A program made the position numbers and the translations under genes. A stretch of DNA of 64,000 bases from Moringa oleifera. Taxonomy: Eukaryota; Streptophyta; Magnoliopsida; Brassicales; Moringaceae. Of the stretch, positions 1 to 12,930 are shown piece by piece. Position 1 is the first letter of the stretch. Every line of letters begins with the position of its first letter. The notes below the pieces were generated by a model. The model made no database searches. It was not told where the DNA came from and saw only the letters and a program-made list of their open reading frames with translations. The stretch is from positions 2,976,001 through 3,040,000 of the forward strand of contig JAJFZO010000229.1 in the NCBI GenBank assembly GCA_021397835.1, written 5' to 3'.

Positions 1-524
1 CGTTTTAACCAACATAAACACATAAGTTGCATAATTTCATGATACACATTTTTGTTATGGTCCGCTGACAGGATCGTCAAAATAATAATGAGATCAATTG
101 TAGCCTTTCTTTTCAAAGTTATGCCTATTGCCAGCTTTATATTAGAGATATTTACCTATGAAAAAGAGAAAAAAATGGATACCCAGATGCCAATATTCAT
201 TATGGTCAAGGCCCATTGCTCTTTTCATGGAGTCAGATAAGATGATTAGGCTTTCTACAACCTTACAAGTTACTCCCATTGCAGAATAAATAAATAAAAT
301 TAATTTATAAATATTTTTTTAGTTATTAATGTTATAAAATAAATATCTTTGATTCATTTAAATTTCATAAAATTTTTAACAAAAAATTAAACAAATTAAA
401 TTTTTTAATTTTATCAATTGACACGTATCATAATTTAAAAAAACTTACTACCCAAAGAGAAAAATCCCAATCTATATTATTAAAGATGAAAAGGAATGAG
501 TTGAAGTCCTTTGGGTAAATGGCA

Positions 525-586
525 GGCCCATGCCAAAGAGCCCAACCCAATATTTTAGCCATTGAAGGCCCATAAGGCAAGGCCCA
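525..586. promoter_or_regulatory. Cluster of site II-like GGCCCA / GCCCAA elements
   Basis: GGCCCA occurs at 525-530, 567-572 and 581-586, with GCCCAA beside them at about 540-545, all within 62 bases of otherwise AT-rich DNA. Site II elements (TGGGCC/T, here on the minus strand) are known plant promoter motifs bound by TCP factors and common upstream of housekeeping genes. No gene starts immediately to the right, so the likeliest user is a minus-strand gene ending off the left edge. That assignment is inference. Confidence 0.4.
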
Positions 587-1589
587 AGTCATTCAATGCA
601 TCTCTTATATTAGTTTGACATTAAACAATAACGGATGAGTATTTTAGTTTATAAATTTAAAATTTGAACTTATTTTATGTATATGCATATTTTTAAAATT
701 TTAAAAAATTAAAATTTTGTCAATCTAAAATTAATATGTTTTAAATAAAGATTATCATTAAATTAAAATTTAAAATTGATTTTTTAAAATATGAATAATT
801 TTTTAAATTTAAATTATATTTGAAATATTATCAATTTTAAGATTATTTTTTAAATAAATGTTATTAAATTTAAAATGAGATAAATAAATATTATTAATAT
901 TAATGTATTTTAAAATTTTAAAAATAATTCTTTATATTTTAATAATATTATAATATATATTAGAAAAACTAAATATTCATATTAGGAGGTAAACACCATA
1001 GGAATATGCTAAAGTTTTTTGTGTTACCTACATATAAACATGAAGCCTAGTAATGGGCAGCATGACTGAGCAACACGACTAGCTTTTATTTTATTCATTA
1101 GTTCATACATAAGGTTCGTGATTTTTAGTCGTCTCTTTTAATAATTAAGTTAAGTTAGAAATATCTGTTATATAAATGAGTTGATCTGAGTTCTAAATTT
1201 TAAATTATATCATCTAATAGATCGATTTGTTAAGATAAATTTGTTAAGATCAATTAAATAAGCAAATAATTTAAGCTTGTTTGATTCGTTTAAATTTAAA
1301 TTAGATTTATATAATAAATTTTATAAATATAAAAAAATTTATCAATCAAAAGAATTGTTAATATAATCCATCAATGATTTTTTATCAATATTAAATTTGA
1401 TAAGGTGTTATTTTTCTAATAAATTGGTATTAGTCCTTCGCACTTGTGTATCCTAACTCTTATATTTTTATATTAAATGTGATTATTTTGTGATATATAG
1501 GTGTTTCAAAGCTTAAAAAAATAAAAGAAAAGAAAACAAAGTAAATTAATTTTTTAAAAAAATTGAATATTTTCAGAGATGCGACAACG

Positions 1590-2140
1590 TTTAAGTGTTG
1601 AGTGATCACGATCCGATTCAAATAAGTGAATCTACTCATAACTTTTAAAATTTAAACTGAATCAAAATTATTTATAATAGTTTTAATTTCGAATCGTAAC
1701 TGAAATCATTTTAAATATAATTTTGTTATAGTTTATATAAATTTTGAATTGAAATCACGATTTCGGTTTGGTTTTTAATTAAATTAATTAAAATTATATA
1801 AAATAATTTAATTTAAAATTTTATAAAATAATTTAATTTTAAAATATATATTTTTCAATAAAAATACGATCACTATATTTTTATTAAAAATTTTAATTTA
1901 ATTATAAAATACTCTTATTAAAATAAAATAATCTCTTTGAATCAACTCTGAATCGTACTTGAACTTGAACCGAACCTAAACTTGAATCGTTTATGAATCG
2001 AAATCTAAATAAAACCTGAACCGCTTTTGAATCGAACTTTAATCAGAATCGAATTTTAATAATTCTGATTCTGATTCATTCTAACTATGAATCTTGAACC
2101 TACGGTTTGAAACCAAAATTAAACTATAATCACCCCTACT
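1590..2140. mobile_element. Possible decayed hAT-like non-autonomous element
   Basis: The stretch is rich in GAATC/GAACC/ATTC repeats. It ends near 2136 in a CACCCCTA-type sequence, which resembles the TAGGGGTG termini of many plant non-autonomous hAT elements in reverse orientation. The left end (about 1594, GTGATCACGATCC) matches only loosely, and I see no clear 8-bp target duplication. It could equally be simple-sequence decay. Confidence 0.25.
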
Positions 2141-2480
2141 AAGCGCCATACTTAGGCACATAATGTGAAAGAAAACATAATTTCAGATACCTAAGCATTA
2201 TACCTAAGCGCTGCATATTTAAAAAGACTTGGCTGTTGGTGCCTAAGCGTTATGCCTAACCTTTGTGAAATAGGAAATATATAATTTCCTATTTTAGTTA
2301 TTCCTGTTTTGCACCTAGTAGAGGAAGATTATAAAAGCACACCTAGAGCTGATAAAAAGACATTAGATCTTAAGAAAACAAGAAGTATAGAGCAAGAAAG
2401 AAAATGAGAAAAGATAGAGAATTTAAAGATTGAAGATCCAACCAAGTGCTATTTAAGTAATTGAATTCTCTAATTTTTTT
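2138..2480. repeat. CCTAAGC-type short repeats in LTR-like sequence
   Basis: Variants of CCTAAGCnyTATrCCTAA recur at about 2140-2155, 2190-2215 and 2241-2262. They are followed by a TATA-like stretch (ATTATAAAAGC near 2330) and a purine-rich segment. This composition is typical of the U3/R part of an old plant LTR, but I cannot define termini, a primer-binding site or any coding part, so the mobile-element reading is tentative. Confidence 0.25.
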
Positions 2481-3309
2481 TTCTCTTTTTTTTTTTGTTA
2501 TATGTTCAAAATATTTGCTTTGATTTTATTTATAATTATATTAAGTTTAACTTTCTGTAGGTTAAAGGTGATCTCAAAATGTTAGACATGATTTTATGTG
2601 TTTGGTGACAATTATTCTTATGTAATTTTCATAATTAGATTTGTTTGTGTTTTTTTGCAATTCATGTTTGTAAATGTTTGTAAAAACCAAATTAGGGTTC
2701 TTAATCCATAATCATCTTCAAAAGTAATAGCTTGTGGTAAAAATTAAAGTCAAGTTTTTATTGGTTTTAATAGAAAATATAACCTAAGCTAAATAGATGA
2801 AGCTTGTTATCTTTGTTATTTGGATAAAAGGCTAAAGAGATAGAGTTCTGAAAATGGGTGAAAAGGAAATTAATTATTTTTTTGAAAACCAATCTTTCTC
2901 TTAAAATAATTAAATTAAAAATTTCATTAACAGAATTTTCACTTTATGGTATATTGAAGATTTTAAGAAAAAGATTATTTTTTAAAAAAATTAAATTATA
3001 TTTATTTTAATTTTTTATTAATAAATTTTTACATTAATAAAATTTGTTACATAAATTTTAAGAAACCAACTTGATTAATAATATAATTATTTAATTGATC
3101 ACAATGAACTAACCATTCAAGCGATGCAATTAAAAAATTAATACCAATTATATCACGCTGCAAAAGAATGGATTCCCCAAGCCACATATCCTTGCACATA
3201 ATAGATGAACTAAAACTAATAAAATAGGATTGAGGACACTTTATTTTAACTCAAAATTATAATTTTGATTAATTTCTTTAATTAAAATTGAAATTAATTT
3301 TAAAGCCGT

Positions 3310-3321
3310 TATATAAAAATA
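3310..3321 (+). promoter_or_regulatory. Probable TATA box of the TBCA gene
   Basis: TATATAAAAATA sits about 30-40 bases before the point where the sequence changes from AT-rich spacer to the purine-rich, then CT-rich composition of a plant 5' leader (about 3345-3490). The position fits a start site near 3345-3355. It is inferred from position and consensus only. Confidence 0.45.
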
Positions 3322-3344
3322 TAAGCAGGTTTCAAATTAAAAGA

Positions 3345-5130
3345 TAAAAAAAAGGAAGGGAAAAAATTGCTGAGGAGGAAAATTGATCATTGCGTAAGGT
3401 GAGAGGAGAATCAGGTGCTTCAAGTGATCTCTGTGGGATTCCCTTCTGTCTCTGCTCTCTCTGAACAGCTCTCTGCTACAGTTTCAACTTCGTAAGCTGC
3501 AGATCCTCTCTTGCTCACTAGTTTCGCTCTCTCACTCTCTCACATATATATTATATATGTTCCTTCGATTTTTTCGTATCGTATCGGGATGTCTTTTCAT
3601 CGATTCCTCACATATTTGATGCCGACGTCCATTTCTTTTGCTCGACTCACCGTACTTTTCCCTTTATTTGGTTCCTGAGAAAATGTAGCAAAGTAAAGTA
3701 AAATAAAATTCTTCAATGTTATTTTTTCATTATTCATAAATAAAGGAGAAATTAAAGGAAACAGAAAATCTCGGATTAGATGTGACTTACGAACTGCATC
3801 GCTAAGTTGAGATAGTTCCCATTTATTTATTATTTGTTAAATTTCATTTTTCATTTATTCTAATTTTAAAACTTGATAGCTTGAAGAGAAGGAAATAAGG
3901 TATTGTAATTGACACCAGAAGGCTCTTTCATTGGTGCAAAGAAGGTTATTGATTTGTTTAATTTGATTATAAATACTGTTTTATTGAACAAATCTAGAAG
4001 ATATACATTCACATATCCTTTTTAAACTGTGTGTTGTGACTGCTCTGTAATGATTCTTCCACTCATCTGGGATTGTGAAGAAGTTGCAATTTAGTTTATG
4101 ATATATGAAATGCAAAAGTATTCTCTCCAACCTTTTTTGGAACAACACTTATGCTTCACTTTTCACTAGTGCTGCAATTTTGTGTTAGGAAAAGTTATTA
4201 AGTTTGTGTTAATGTGCAATCCTATGATTTTGTGTTGGATCTTAGTTTAATAGTGATGTTGAATGTAAATTACTCACTGATGCATTTGATAAGTTGCAAT
4301 AAGTATCTGGTGTTTCATGTTTTTATGATGTTATTCTGATTAAGGCCCTTCTAAAGACTGCTCATGACCAAAATTGGACGCTTCACATGACTTTTTTTTT
4401 TTATATTTAACTAGCACAACAGCATGCCAAGTGATATGGTACCAACTTTTATTATTAAATAGGTGAATATCACCTGATTCAGTTTTCTACTTTTTCCAGT
4501 ATTGATGTTAAAAAGATATAGATAAGTGACTACAATCTCCATCTCTCTTCTCTAATAGAATGTATATGGACTTGCATCTTTTTGAACCTCATTTCCTTGG
4601 TCTTAGTTCATATCAGAAAGTAGACAAGTATACATTTGTTGTGTTATGAACTAGGACCCCTGTATTTTAGATTTTCTGTCTTCAATAGAACTTAAACTTG
4701 AAAAAACTTCTTTAATGAGGTATCATCTGAAAATTTTAATTGAACTAATGACAGTGTGTGAATATGAGTGTCCTTCTGTTGTTAGATACATATCTCACAA
4801 CTCTAAGACACAATATCTCCACTAATTTTGATCAGGGAATGTGTTTTTAACTTAATAAAATGCTGGTAAAGGAAGTCATCCTTGTATGATTCTTTTAGTG
4901 TATATGCTTGGAAACTTCATCTTATTGCTTTTCCTTATGGTTAAGATCTTGGTGACTGGTTATCTAATGCCATAATTTTCTTAGCAAGATGTGTAACTTC
5001 ATATTGAACCATGCACATGAGGCTAGAACTTAAATTTTCCTCTTTCTTTTTTCGTATCTTTCTTTTATTATTATTTCTGTTTTCTGATCATTTGCCAATT
5101 GAGAGGAAATTTGTTGCTCCATAGGTTACC
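3345..5130 (+). other. TBCA 5' UTR with a leader intron
   Basis: A CT-rich leader (about 3345-3491) ends at a GTAAGC donor at 3492. The next good acceptor before the start codon is CATAG at about 5120-5124, leaving six untranslated bases before ATG 5131. The roughly 1.6 kb between them is T-rich like other introns here and holds no open frame of note. Long leader introns are common in plant housekeeping genes. The exact transcript start is not visible. Confidence 0.5.
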
Positions 5131-7066
5131 ATGGCAACAATTAGAAATTTAAAAATCAAGACAGCTACTTGTAAACGGATTGTCAAAGAGCTGCACTCCT
5201 ATGAGAAAGAGGTTGAGAGAGAAGCTGCCAAAACAGCAGAAATGAAGGAGAAAGGAGCTGACCCCTATGACCTAAAGCAACAGGTACTACTTTCCATCGT
5301 GCAGTAACTTGTAAACTGTCTTCATCTTTGTGACCTTACTTTTGGGAGTTTAAACATGAATAGTGTATTTGAACATGCTTATCCCAAGGTATAATTTGAT
5401 TAGAATAAGAGAAACTCGTCATATAGATTTTATTTAGACTCTGATCCCCTCATATTGTATTCAAGTAGTTTGTTGGTTATTTTATTTTATCTTATGTTAT
5501 ATAATAACAAGGAACATCCTTAGTGACATCAAACAATTTTTTCAGGATGGCAAATTAAACTGATTCTAGTAATACATCATATCATTGTTAGTGAAAAGAT
5601 GGAGATTCATTACATTTATAAACATTGCCCTTAAAAGCCTTGTTTTATTAAAGATTTTCATTTTTCCTTCATTCATTTTGGACAGGAAAATGTGTTGGCT
5701 GAATCAAGGATGATGATTCCTGACTGCCGCAAGCGCCTGGAAGCCTCATTGTCTGACCTGAAAGGAACTTTGGTACTGCATGATATAATATTAAGCAAGC
5801 TTGCTGAACATAAAAGTTAATGAGCCAGTGTCAATTTTGTTGCTTTTTGTTAGATCTAATAGTAAGGTGCTTAAGTTCGATACAAGTAGCATAATGAAAA
5901 CTGCATGACAATCAGATATTGCTGCAGGGTTACTGATCAGGCAAATGACTCTGCCATACACTTGAAAGGGTAGGGGGAGGGGAGGGTGTTGGAAGCAGAG
6001 GGGTTGTAGTACATGTTACATACTTAGGCTCCGGTGAGGGGTTCTAATACACGTTACATGCTTAGGCTCTGGTGAGGGGTTCTAATACACGTTACATGCT
6101 TAGGCTCTGGTGAGAGTCCAAACCAGACGTGCACTGGTCTAATACTGAGACCAAATATAACATTCATTCTCTAAACATTTTGCCCGTCAAACAAAGTTCC
6201 ACTGTTTAGAATTTGCTTAGGAAACATGATATGTTGCCTTGTGATATATGATAAGTAGACTTATGGTTGGTGAGATATCCCCTGATTAAAAAAATAATAA
6301 TAATGGTTGGTGAGATACCCACTGAGAGGGTGTGGACAGAAGACCTTAAATGTCAAATTAACCTTGGGAGTCTCACCCATTGGTGGTAGCATCCAGTTGC
6401 CTTTCCATGACAAGAGATCCCATATGAAATTTTTGAGTCTCGCATGCTAGGACTGAAATAAAAAGTTATAACAACTTTGCTCGGTATAGCATCATTGAAA
6501 AAGAAAAATGTTGCTCTTGTGAAATGGAGTCTTGACCAGTATAATGCAATAGACACATAGAATTATGCAGAAAAGGCAGAAAAGTTAATAAATGAATTAA
6601 CACTAAAGCAATTTATGTGCTGATTTGTTTTTGGTGCATTGCTTGAGCTGACAAGTTTTCCAATATGCTTCAGATACACAAAATTAGAGTGGTGAAGTTG
6701 TGGTCCTTATAATCTTCCAGTGAATTTTACAATAACCATGGGAACCAAATCCAGTTCATATCTTGTCCTGTTATCGTTTAAATGCTTCCTGTTTGTACAC
6801 TTGAATATCAGGTATATAAGCTGTTCTGCTATATTTATTTCTACATGAAGGGTTAACTCCGTTTCATTGCCCCAAGTCATATACGCACATGAACTTCTTC
6901 ACCTGATCATTTCTACAGCAAAGTGAAAGTCAAACTGCATATTAAACAATATGTTCACTTTCAGGCCGAGTTGGAGGAGGCAAATGAGAGTGCAGCCCCA
7001 GACATTGAAGATGCTCGAAGCACTATCGTGGATATTGAAAAGTTGTTTCCAACAGCAGAGGCTTAG
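5131..7066 (+). CDS. TBCA: Tubulin-binding cofactor A (3 exons, 113 aa)
   Basis: Exons are 5131-5283, 5686-5772 and 6965-7066; all junctions are GT-AG and in phase, giving 113 residues, the usual size of plant TBCA (KIESEL in Arabidopsis). The protein starts MATIRNLKIKTATCKRIVKE, is almost entirely charged amphipathic helix, and includes the family stretches DPYDLKQQENVL and MIPDCRKRLEASLSDL before ending in IEKLFPTAEA. The family forms a three-helix bundle that holds newly folded beta-tubulin after chaperonin release and passes it along the cofactor pathway to make alpha/beta dimers in the cytosol. The ATG follows a leader-intron acceptor and is the first in frame. Intron 2 (1.2 kb) carries a 38-bp triplet tandem repeat. 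The gene converges on ASG1. I see no damage, and identification is secure. Confidence 0.95.
5998..6111 (+). repeat. 38-bp tandem repeat, three copies, in TBCA intron 2
   Basis: Copies lie at 5998-6035, 6036-6073 and 6074-6111. Copies 2 and 3 are identical; copy 1 differs at a handful of positions. The unit begins GAGGGGTTCTAATACACG and contains GCTTAGGCTC. The following 400 bases (including a repeated ATGGTTGGTGAGATA at about 6263 and 6304) look like foreign, possibly transposon-derived, sequence within the intron. Confidence 0.9.
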
Positions 7067-8452
7067 TTTCACAGTTGCATAACAACAGTTGTGATGTAAG
7101 GAGCTCTTAAAATTGTCATCAATATCCCGGCGAATAGGTTTAGTGGTAATGAAACCTGGCTTGTTCACTGAATGTTACTTGATACTAAGGAAGTTGTTTA
7201 TGGAATTTTCTGTTGCTGCTTTTCTCTCATGATTCATCCTGCTCTTCCCGATTTTCTCTTGATATCAGATAGCTGAGATCAACAGTTCTGTTTACTATGT
7301 AGAAAATTAATATCTTAAACTGAGAATTGTACTGGGGCAATTTTGAGGTGTATCAGTGTAATATGGTTGGCAATGAGACTTCAGAATCTAATTCCCCAGC
7401 CTCACTGCATCGTTAGCGCCGGCTTTTTTCCATCTGGTAAATGAGAAGGAAAATTTTGCGGCTATGGTGATTTGTTTAGTGCATACTCTTAATTGGAAAA
7501 TTCTATATTAGCCTGTCTACTTGAGACCCCCTTGAACTTCGCATCTTCTGCTATCAAAGGTTCAGTGCTAAATGGATCAGGGGCGGGTAATTCCAATGAC
7601 TGAATTTGTTTGCTTTAATGGACAAAAGTTTTTATTTTATAAGGATATCATTTGATGGAATGAGTTATTCTGAACTAAATTTAAACAGTCAATATATTTT
7701 CTTCAACATACGGTAGTATCCTGGATTCCAGCAATTTTGTATTTGCCAGAATTCAACCAAAGCCTCAGTCAAGAAAATTTGATTCAATCTTGATGCCCAA
7801 AAGAAAACCAAACGTGAGCCTAATCACGTTTTCAATTAAATTCAGGTTATCAGCTTGATAGGTTTTTGGACAACCCTAATCCTTGCCCTGAACTCCTCCA
7901 GAAACAAAACTCCTGGCTATACCATCCAATTTGTACCACCGAGTGGCCCGACTCTTTGGTCCATATTCTAAAAGGTAGATCGAACAAAGCAGAGTGATGA
8001 TTCCATTTAGTAGCAATATCCCATTAGGCTTTAAACAAAATGAGGGTTTTTCTCCTAATGTACCACAAAAGCAATTGGCTAAATGGCATGCCTAAAGAAT
8101 ACCATCGCCATTTCAAAAGCCTTGCAACATACAACAGAAGTCAGCAAAGTAGCTCCTTCCTGAAACCTCAAGGAACTATGGCTTCCTCATCTTAAATATG
8201 GTGTATTTGAGTTAGGCATATCTGAAATAGAAAGGAGAAATAAGGAACCCTAACCAATTGTCCTCCAGCCTACAAAGGGAAGTCTTGGAAGCACACTCTC
8301 ATGTAGGTATGGGCACCAAGAATGAGTGAAAAAAGTTCTGTAAAAAAAGGTGTAAAGGAGATTCTGTACACAATGCCAAATGTTACAATGATCAAGAGAT
8401 ATTAGTCATCCGTTGTTCATAGAAATCAATCACCTTGTATTCAGGTTTTTTG
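7067..8452. other. Convergent 3' regions of TBCA and ASG1
   Basis: Between the two stop codons I see only 3' UTR-like and intergenic sequence, with no frame of recognisable product. Both genes terminate here, so the roughly 1.4 kb must hold both polyadenylation sites. Candidate A-rich signals are too numerous to choose among. Confidence 0.6.
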
Positions 8453-9969
8453 TCATAAAGAATGACGAGACCCTCTCCTGACCCTACGGAAAGGCTTACA
8501 TGCCTCAATACTGAGGTCCACGGCTGCAGCAAGTGCCATGAAGATGGCAGCATCCTCCACACATGTCACATGTCGCATGGCAAGCTGTACCAATGGCTTG
8601 CTACTTTTTCCCTCCCCTTGCACCCTACAGCTCATCACAAACCCACCAATGACTGGACCTAATCCTGAAAAGTCTCCACTGCTTTGTGGACTTGGTACTG
8701 GAGTTGCTGCTGATCGCATCTGTCTGTCAGTGTCGATGAAAAACTCCCCGCCCTTTTCAGCATTGATAAATATCTCAGACATGAGAACCTCCCCTCCCTC
8801 CTGGCCTTCAGAAAGGAGATGAAATCGACAGCAAATTGAATCTCTGATGCCACGCTCACGCCAGGCCTCAAGCTTTCCCCATGGCAGCCAGCTCTCAGGC
8901 CTGCAAATATCAGGTCGAACAATCAACCAAGCTCCTGGGTTTGACCTTGCAACCCAATCACAACCTGTTGATGGCACAAAGGGAGTTGTTATGAAGGCTG
9001 CCGCAACAGCTGACCCAGAGAGATCATGTATCTTCACCTTCCATCCCTTCCTCTCTCTTCTCTCTGCCTCTACGTCAGAGCTGTCAGCAGAACCTGACCA
9101 GTAACTGCTCAATGGATCCACTTGTGTTACCCTGCTAGTCCATTATACATACGGTAAAGTTTCATTAACAACAGACTATTTAAGGATCATACTTTATTCT
9201 ATTGACATTCTATTACCATTAATTTTATTGCATATTCCCAACACAGTTTCCATGTGTTAACCAGAACAACAGAAGCCACTAAACATGATCAGAATGCAGT
9301 AAAGCATTTAAGAAATTAACCTTTCAAAGAAAGTAAAGGCAGATGACATAATCCACATCACCTGTCTCGACTAAATTCGCAACTAAAAATCGGTTGCTTG
9401 ATGGTGCCTCGAAGCTGAACTATCTGAGGGCTAAGTGTAGTAACATCCTCAAATTGGAAAACATATCTGGGATCAGGATCAAGTTTCACCGTCAAATGAA
9501 GTTCTGCTCCTGGTTTTCCAGTCTCCTGCTTGTTTTTACCAATACCTATCCAACCATTGAAAAGAATCACAGGCTTCCCTGAACCCCATTCTGGACTGAC
9601 CTCCAACTTGAATGTCCCAATCTGCTGTCTTTTGGTGCCCACACCACAATGGGAACCCTTCCTTCCTGTGAAAACAGCAATCTCCAAACATGCATGAGCA
9701 TTATAGAAACAGCCTGGTGTTAATAGTGCCTTCAAATCAGATTCTTCAAGATAAAAGCTTGAAGCAGGGCTGTGAATATCAGGAATCGTTTCAGGAGAAG
9801 ACACTAAGGGGATTGATGTTGTTTGCACAGGAAAACCTCGAAGTTTTATCTCACACGAGCAAGGAGAAGAGAATGCATGAATCCCAGATTTCACAGAATC
9901 CAAACCAGCACCAGGAATCCTCAGCCCCAGAGAGCCAATTGACAGCCTAATGAAAGCCTGAGGATCCAT
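8453..9969 (-). CDS. ASG1: ASG1 / DUF1005 family protein (2 coding exons, 428 aa)
   Basis: On the minus strand exon 1 is 9969-9362 and exon 2 is 9131-8453; the junction splits an Arg codon (SRDR|VTQVDPLSSYW) with donor GTGATG and acceptor TAGCAG. The 428-residue product begins MDPQAFIRLSIGSLGLRIPG, the hallmark start of the plant DUF1005 family, and carries FNGWIGIGKNK and the family's CRVQGEGK segment near the C-terminus. In potato and Arabidopsis the member ABIOTIC STRESS GENE 1 responds to salt and osmotic stress through ABA; the biochemical function is unknown. I chose ATG 9969 over an upstream in-frame GTG because the family starts MDPQ. A long leader intron probably lies upstream. The next gene leftward converges on it. 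The family call is firm; the ASG1 symbol rests on remembered synteny. Confidence 0.9.
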
Positions 9970-12930
9970 TCTAGTCACTAATTGGTACTCATTGGATCAG
10001 AAGTATTATGCATAGCCAGCCTAATAACCCTGTCACCTGAGTAGTTCAGTTAGAAAAAGCTTAAGAAGCATGTCACTGCAAACTTGCTAGCATCAACACA
10101 TCACTGCATGATTATCGTCATACATTCAATATTCGCTGCCTTATAATTCTATTTCAAGCCAAGTATGTTAATGTTGTGCTGCAAGCAAGAAGCACAAAGA
10201 CATCCATTCTACAGGCCTTAGTTCTAAATAAATAACTAAATAAGAGATAAATTGTAGGAAAAAAAGATACACCAGTCTCATGCAAGCTATTTAGTTAAGG
10301 TTTATCAAGAAACAGTCTAACACTATCATTACATTGTTGCATATTCATATATTTTAACCATAGAAACAAAGCTTATAATTGTTTCTTTATATGTGCTCAA
10401 GCTCCATTATGCCGGCAGCATTTGTCAAAAGAATGAAATGGACTAACCATTGTTGTCTGAGTATCACCCGGTCAATTTATATGCTGGTCAGCAAATAATT
10501 ATATTTCATGTATATTTCAGTTTTGTAGTGTTTCTGCCTTCAGATGCTTAACCATTCAAGTTGTCAGTCCACAATGAGAGATCTACAGAAGCAATTTAAA
10601 AAGTCTGGCTCAGTCAACAGCATTAGGATGCAGTTTAAAATAAACTTCTCAATTCCACACACTTCTTTAATTCCTCAAAGACACTTCCCAAGTTACAGAA
10701 ATTTAGTACATTAGTATTTGTCAATTTCCAGGTCATAATAGACCACAAAGGAATCCTCTAAATAATGAAATTTCTATATCAATAGTAAAATCTTACTACA
10801 TCACATATATGACAACAATGCCATTAGGAAAACAGAAAAAATGAAACAACTTATCGTTTTGGGAGAAGAATATGGTTTCCTTGACTAAGGTAAATTTTTT
10901 AATTAGATTAAAAAAAGAAGGAACTCAGAGAGTAAACAAGTTTCAGCCCACTGCTAAGAAAATCTCAATTCTCACCAACAATGATTTTATCATAATACCT
11001 TGTCAAGTTACGGAACTTTCACTGGTGACAAATTATATGTGAAGCCAAATGAATTTTTGGATTTGTGACTGGCAGCAAATAAAATGTTAGTTCCCTGCTA
11101 ATCAGTTACTAGCTCCAGAAAACACTCAATTTAGATGATAATCTTGTTGTTGCCATTAGCCATAACATCATGGCAGGTTCACTATCAATGTAACAACATC
11201 ATCTCTAATATCATGAATCCTCCCTTAGAGTTCTCAGCCAGCTTACATACCCAAAGCCTCCCACTGAACTGCCTACATAATATTTTGATTATTCTTGCAT
11301 TCTCAAGGTAATAGACTGTACATATCCAGATCTACAGAGAGATGAACAGCATCAAAACATCAACTCCATTGATTATTCTTAAGGGTGCTAGTTAGCAACT
11401 TAAAGAGCTGAAGACTTCAATAGTCTTGTATTCATATTCTTGATCTTCCTTGAGCTCTTAACTTTCCATCTTATGAAAGATAATATACCATGAATACAAA
11501 ACAACAGAATATAATACAAGGAATTGAAAGAACCTGGTAAAAGGTGTGAATTCTTCAACTTATTTTAGTTTGACTCCAGTCACACCAACCATAGTTCTAT
11601 TTACCAATTTGAACCAGCAAATTTTCACTGACACTCAATGTCCTACAAGAGAATTCAAAACAGCTTCTTTCAAGCAAGCAGATTCTGCACTTCAATTTGA
11701 CTTTTCAACAAAAGAATATGGTCTAAATCATAGATAACAAACATCTCCCCAACGTGTTCTTGCCTTTCGTAAGGAAAAGAGCACTGACAGAAATAAATGG
11801 AAAGAAAGCAATTTAGGAGCACTTCTCTTTTCCTTTATTTTTTCCCCTATTGTTGTGTGTAATTTCACGTCATTCTATCAGAAAACCTAAAAAGAGCCCT
11901 GGAAACCATTGAAAACCAGGCTGAGATTAGTAAACCAGAGATACATACACTTGTAGTCTGTGTCAGAATTTTTGTATGGAACTTCTTTACTGGGACAAAC
12001 AGAATTGGCAATGACAGCTAGTACAATCATTAGTTTCATTTCCTGTATACACAACCATGCTACAGTTAGCAATTTGACCCATTTTCAGCTTATGTTGGAT
12101 ATCCAGAAACAGATGGAAATCAAAATCAAGTAGAAGTCAGAACCTCATGATTTCCACTTCTCAGTTGTCTTATTAAATACAATGAAAATGAAAACAGAAA
12201 AAAGGTATCCCAAGCCACCAAAACCATTATGGTAAATTGAGATAGAAGATGTTGGCTCTTGTTTTAGCCCCTAACCACAAGCAATTATCTCTAATATTAA
12301 CATGCAATTTTTTTTTCCTCCCTTACACTTCTCCCATCAGCCAAGCAAGAACCACTTGCTAAGCTACTAGTTCAACTAAAACAAAAAGCGGCACAGAACT
12401 TCAATGAGTTTTGGCTTTTGGGTAATCGAGCTACAAACTCTGCAACCAGCAACACAAATTGAAACAACTAAATAAGCCCAAGTCAAAGTCACACAAATAA
12501 ACAAAAGAACAGAAGTCATGCACAAAGAGCTAAGTAAACACAGAAGAAACCCGACAAGGAACAAAAATGCATAGCAACTTACAGAAATGAAAAGAGAAAA
12601 ACAAAAACCCACCTAAAGTAATACATCAATGAAGACTTCAGCTATGAAAATGGGAAAACCACCCGAACTCCTCTAAACAACCAGCCGAAAGCAAATTCCA
12701 ACAAAAGGAACTTACCATTTATTTTTTTTTTAACTACGAGTGTTCAAGGAATAAAACTAACCTGGTAAACAAACAAGAAGAAGATCTCCTCTCCCTAAAC
12801 AGAAAACAAACGCGCGCGCGCACACAACTGACACACGGACTCTCCCTCTCTCTCTCTCTCTTAGAAGAATGTGAACAATAATCGCTACCAGCGGCAATTA
12901 TCGTGGAATAAAGAAGCAGAAGGTCATGGA
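9970..12930 (-). other. Probable ASG1 5' UTR with a 2.7-kb leader intron
   Basis: Reading the minus strand, a GA/CT-rich leader around 12930-12763 ends at a CCAG|GTTAGT donor (about 12762). An acceptor CTCAG at about 10037 leaves some 67 untranslated bases before ATG 9969. The intervening 2.7 kb has intron-like composition and no recognisable protein. The leader contains CGCGCGCG (12811-12820) and a CT run at about 12845-12861. Alternative leader exons within the interval are possible. Confidence 0.45.

Larger units (their letters stand above)
1..3309. other. AT-rich intergenic region left of TBCA
   Basis: I find no convincing gene here. The sequence is mostly A/T runs with stops in all frames. 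Exceptions are a GGCCCA cluster near 525-586, a possible decayed DNA-transposon remnant near 1590-2140, and a short repeat-bearing stretch with LTR-like composition near 2138-2480, each listed separately. The short open frame at 52-240 shows no recognisable domain and lies in AT-rich DNA; I do not call it a gene. Confidence 0.6.

Noticed and set aside
8462..9104. Plus-strand and second-frame open frames over ASG1 exon 2
   Set aside because: The minus-strand frame 8453-9131 encodes a conserved DUF1005 C-terminus; the others are its shadows.
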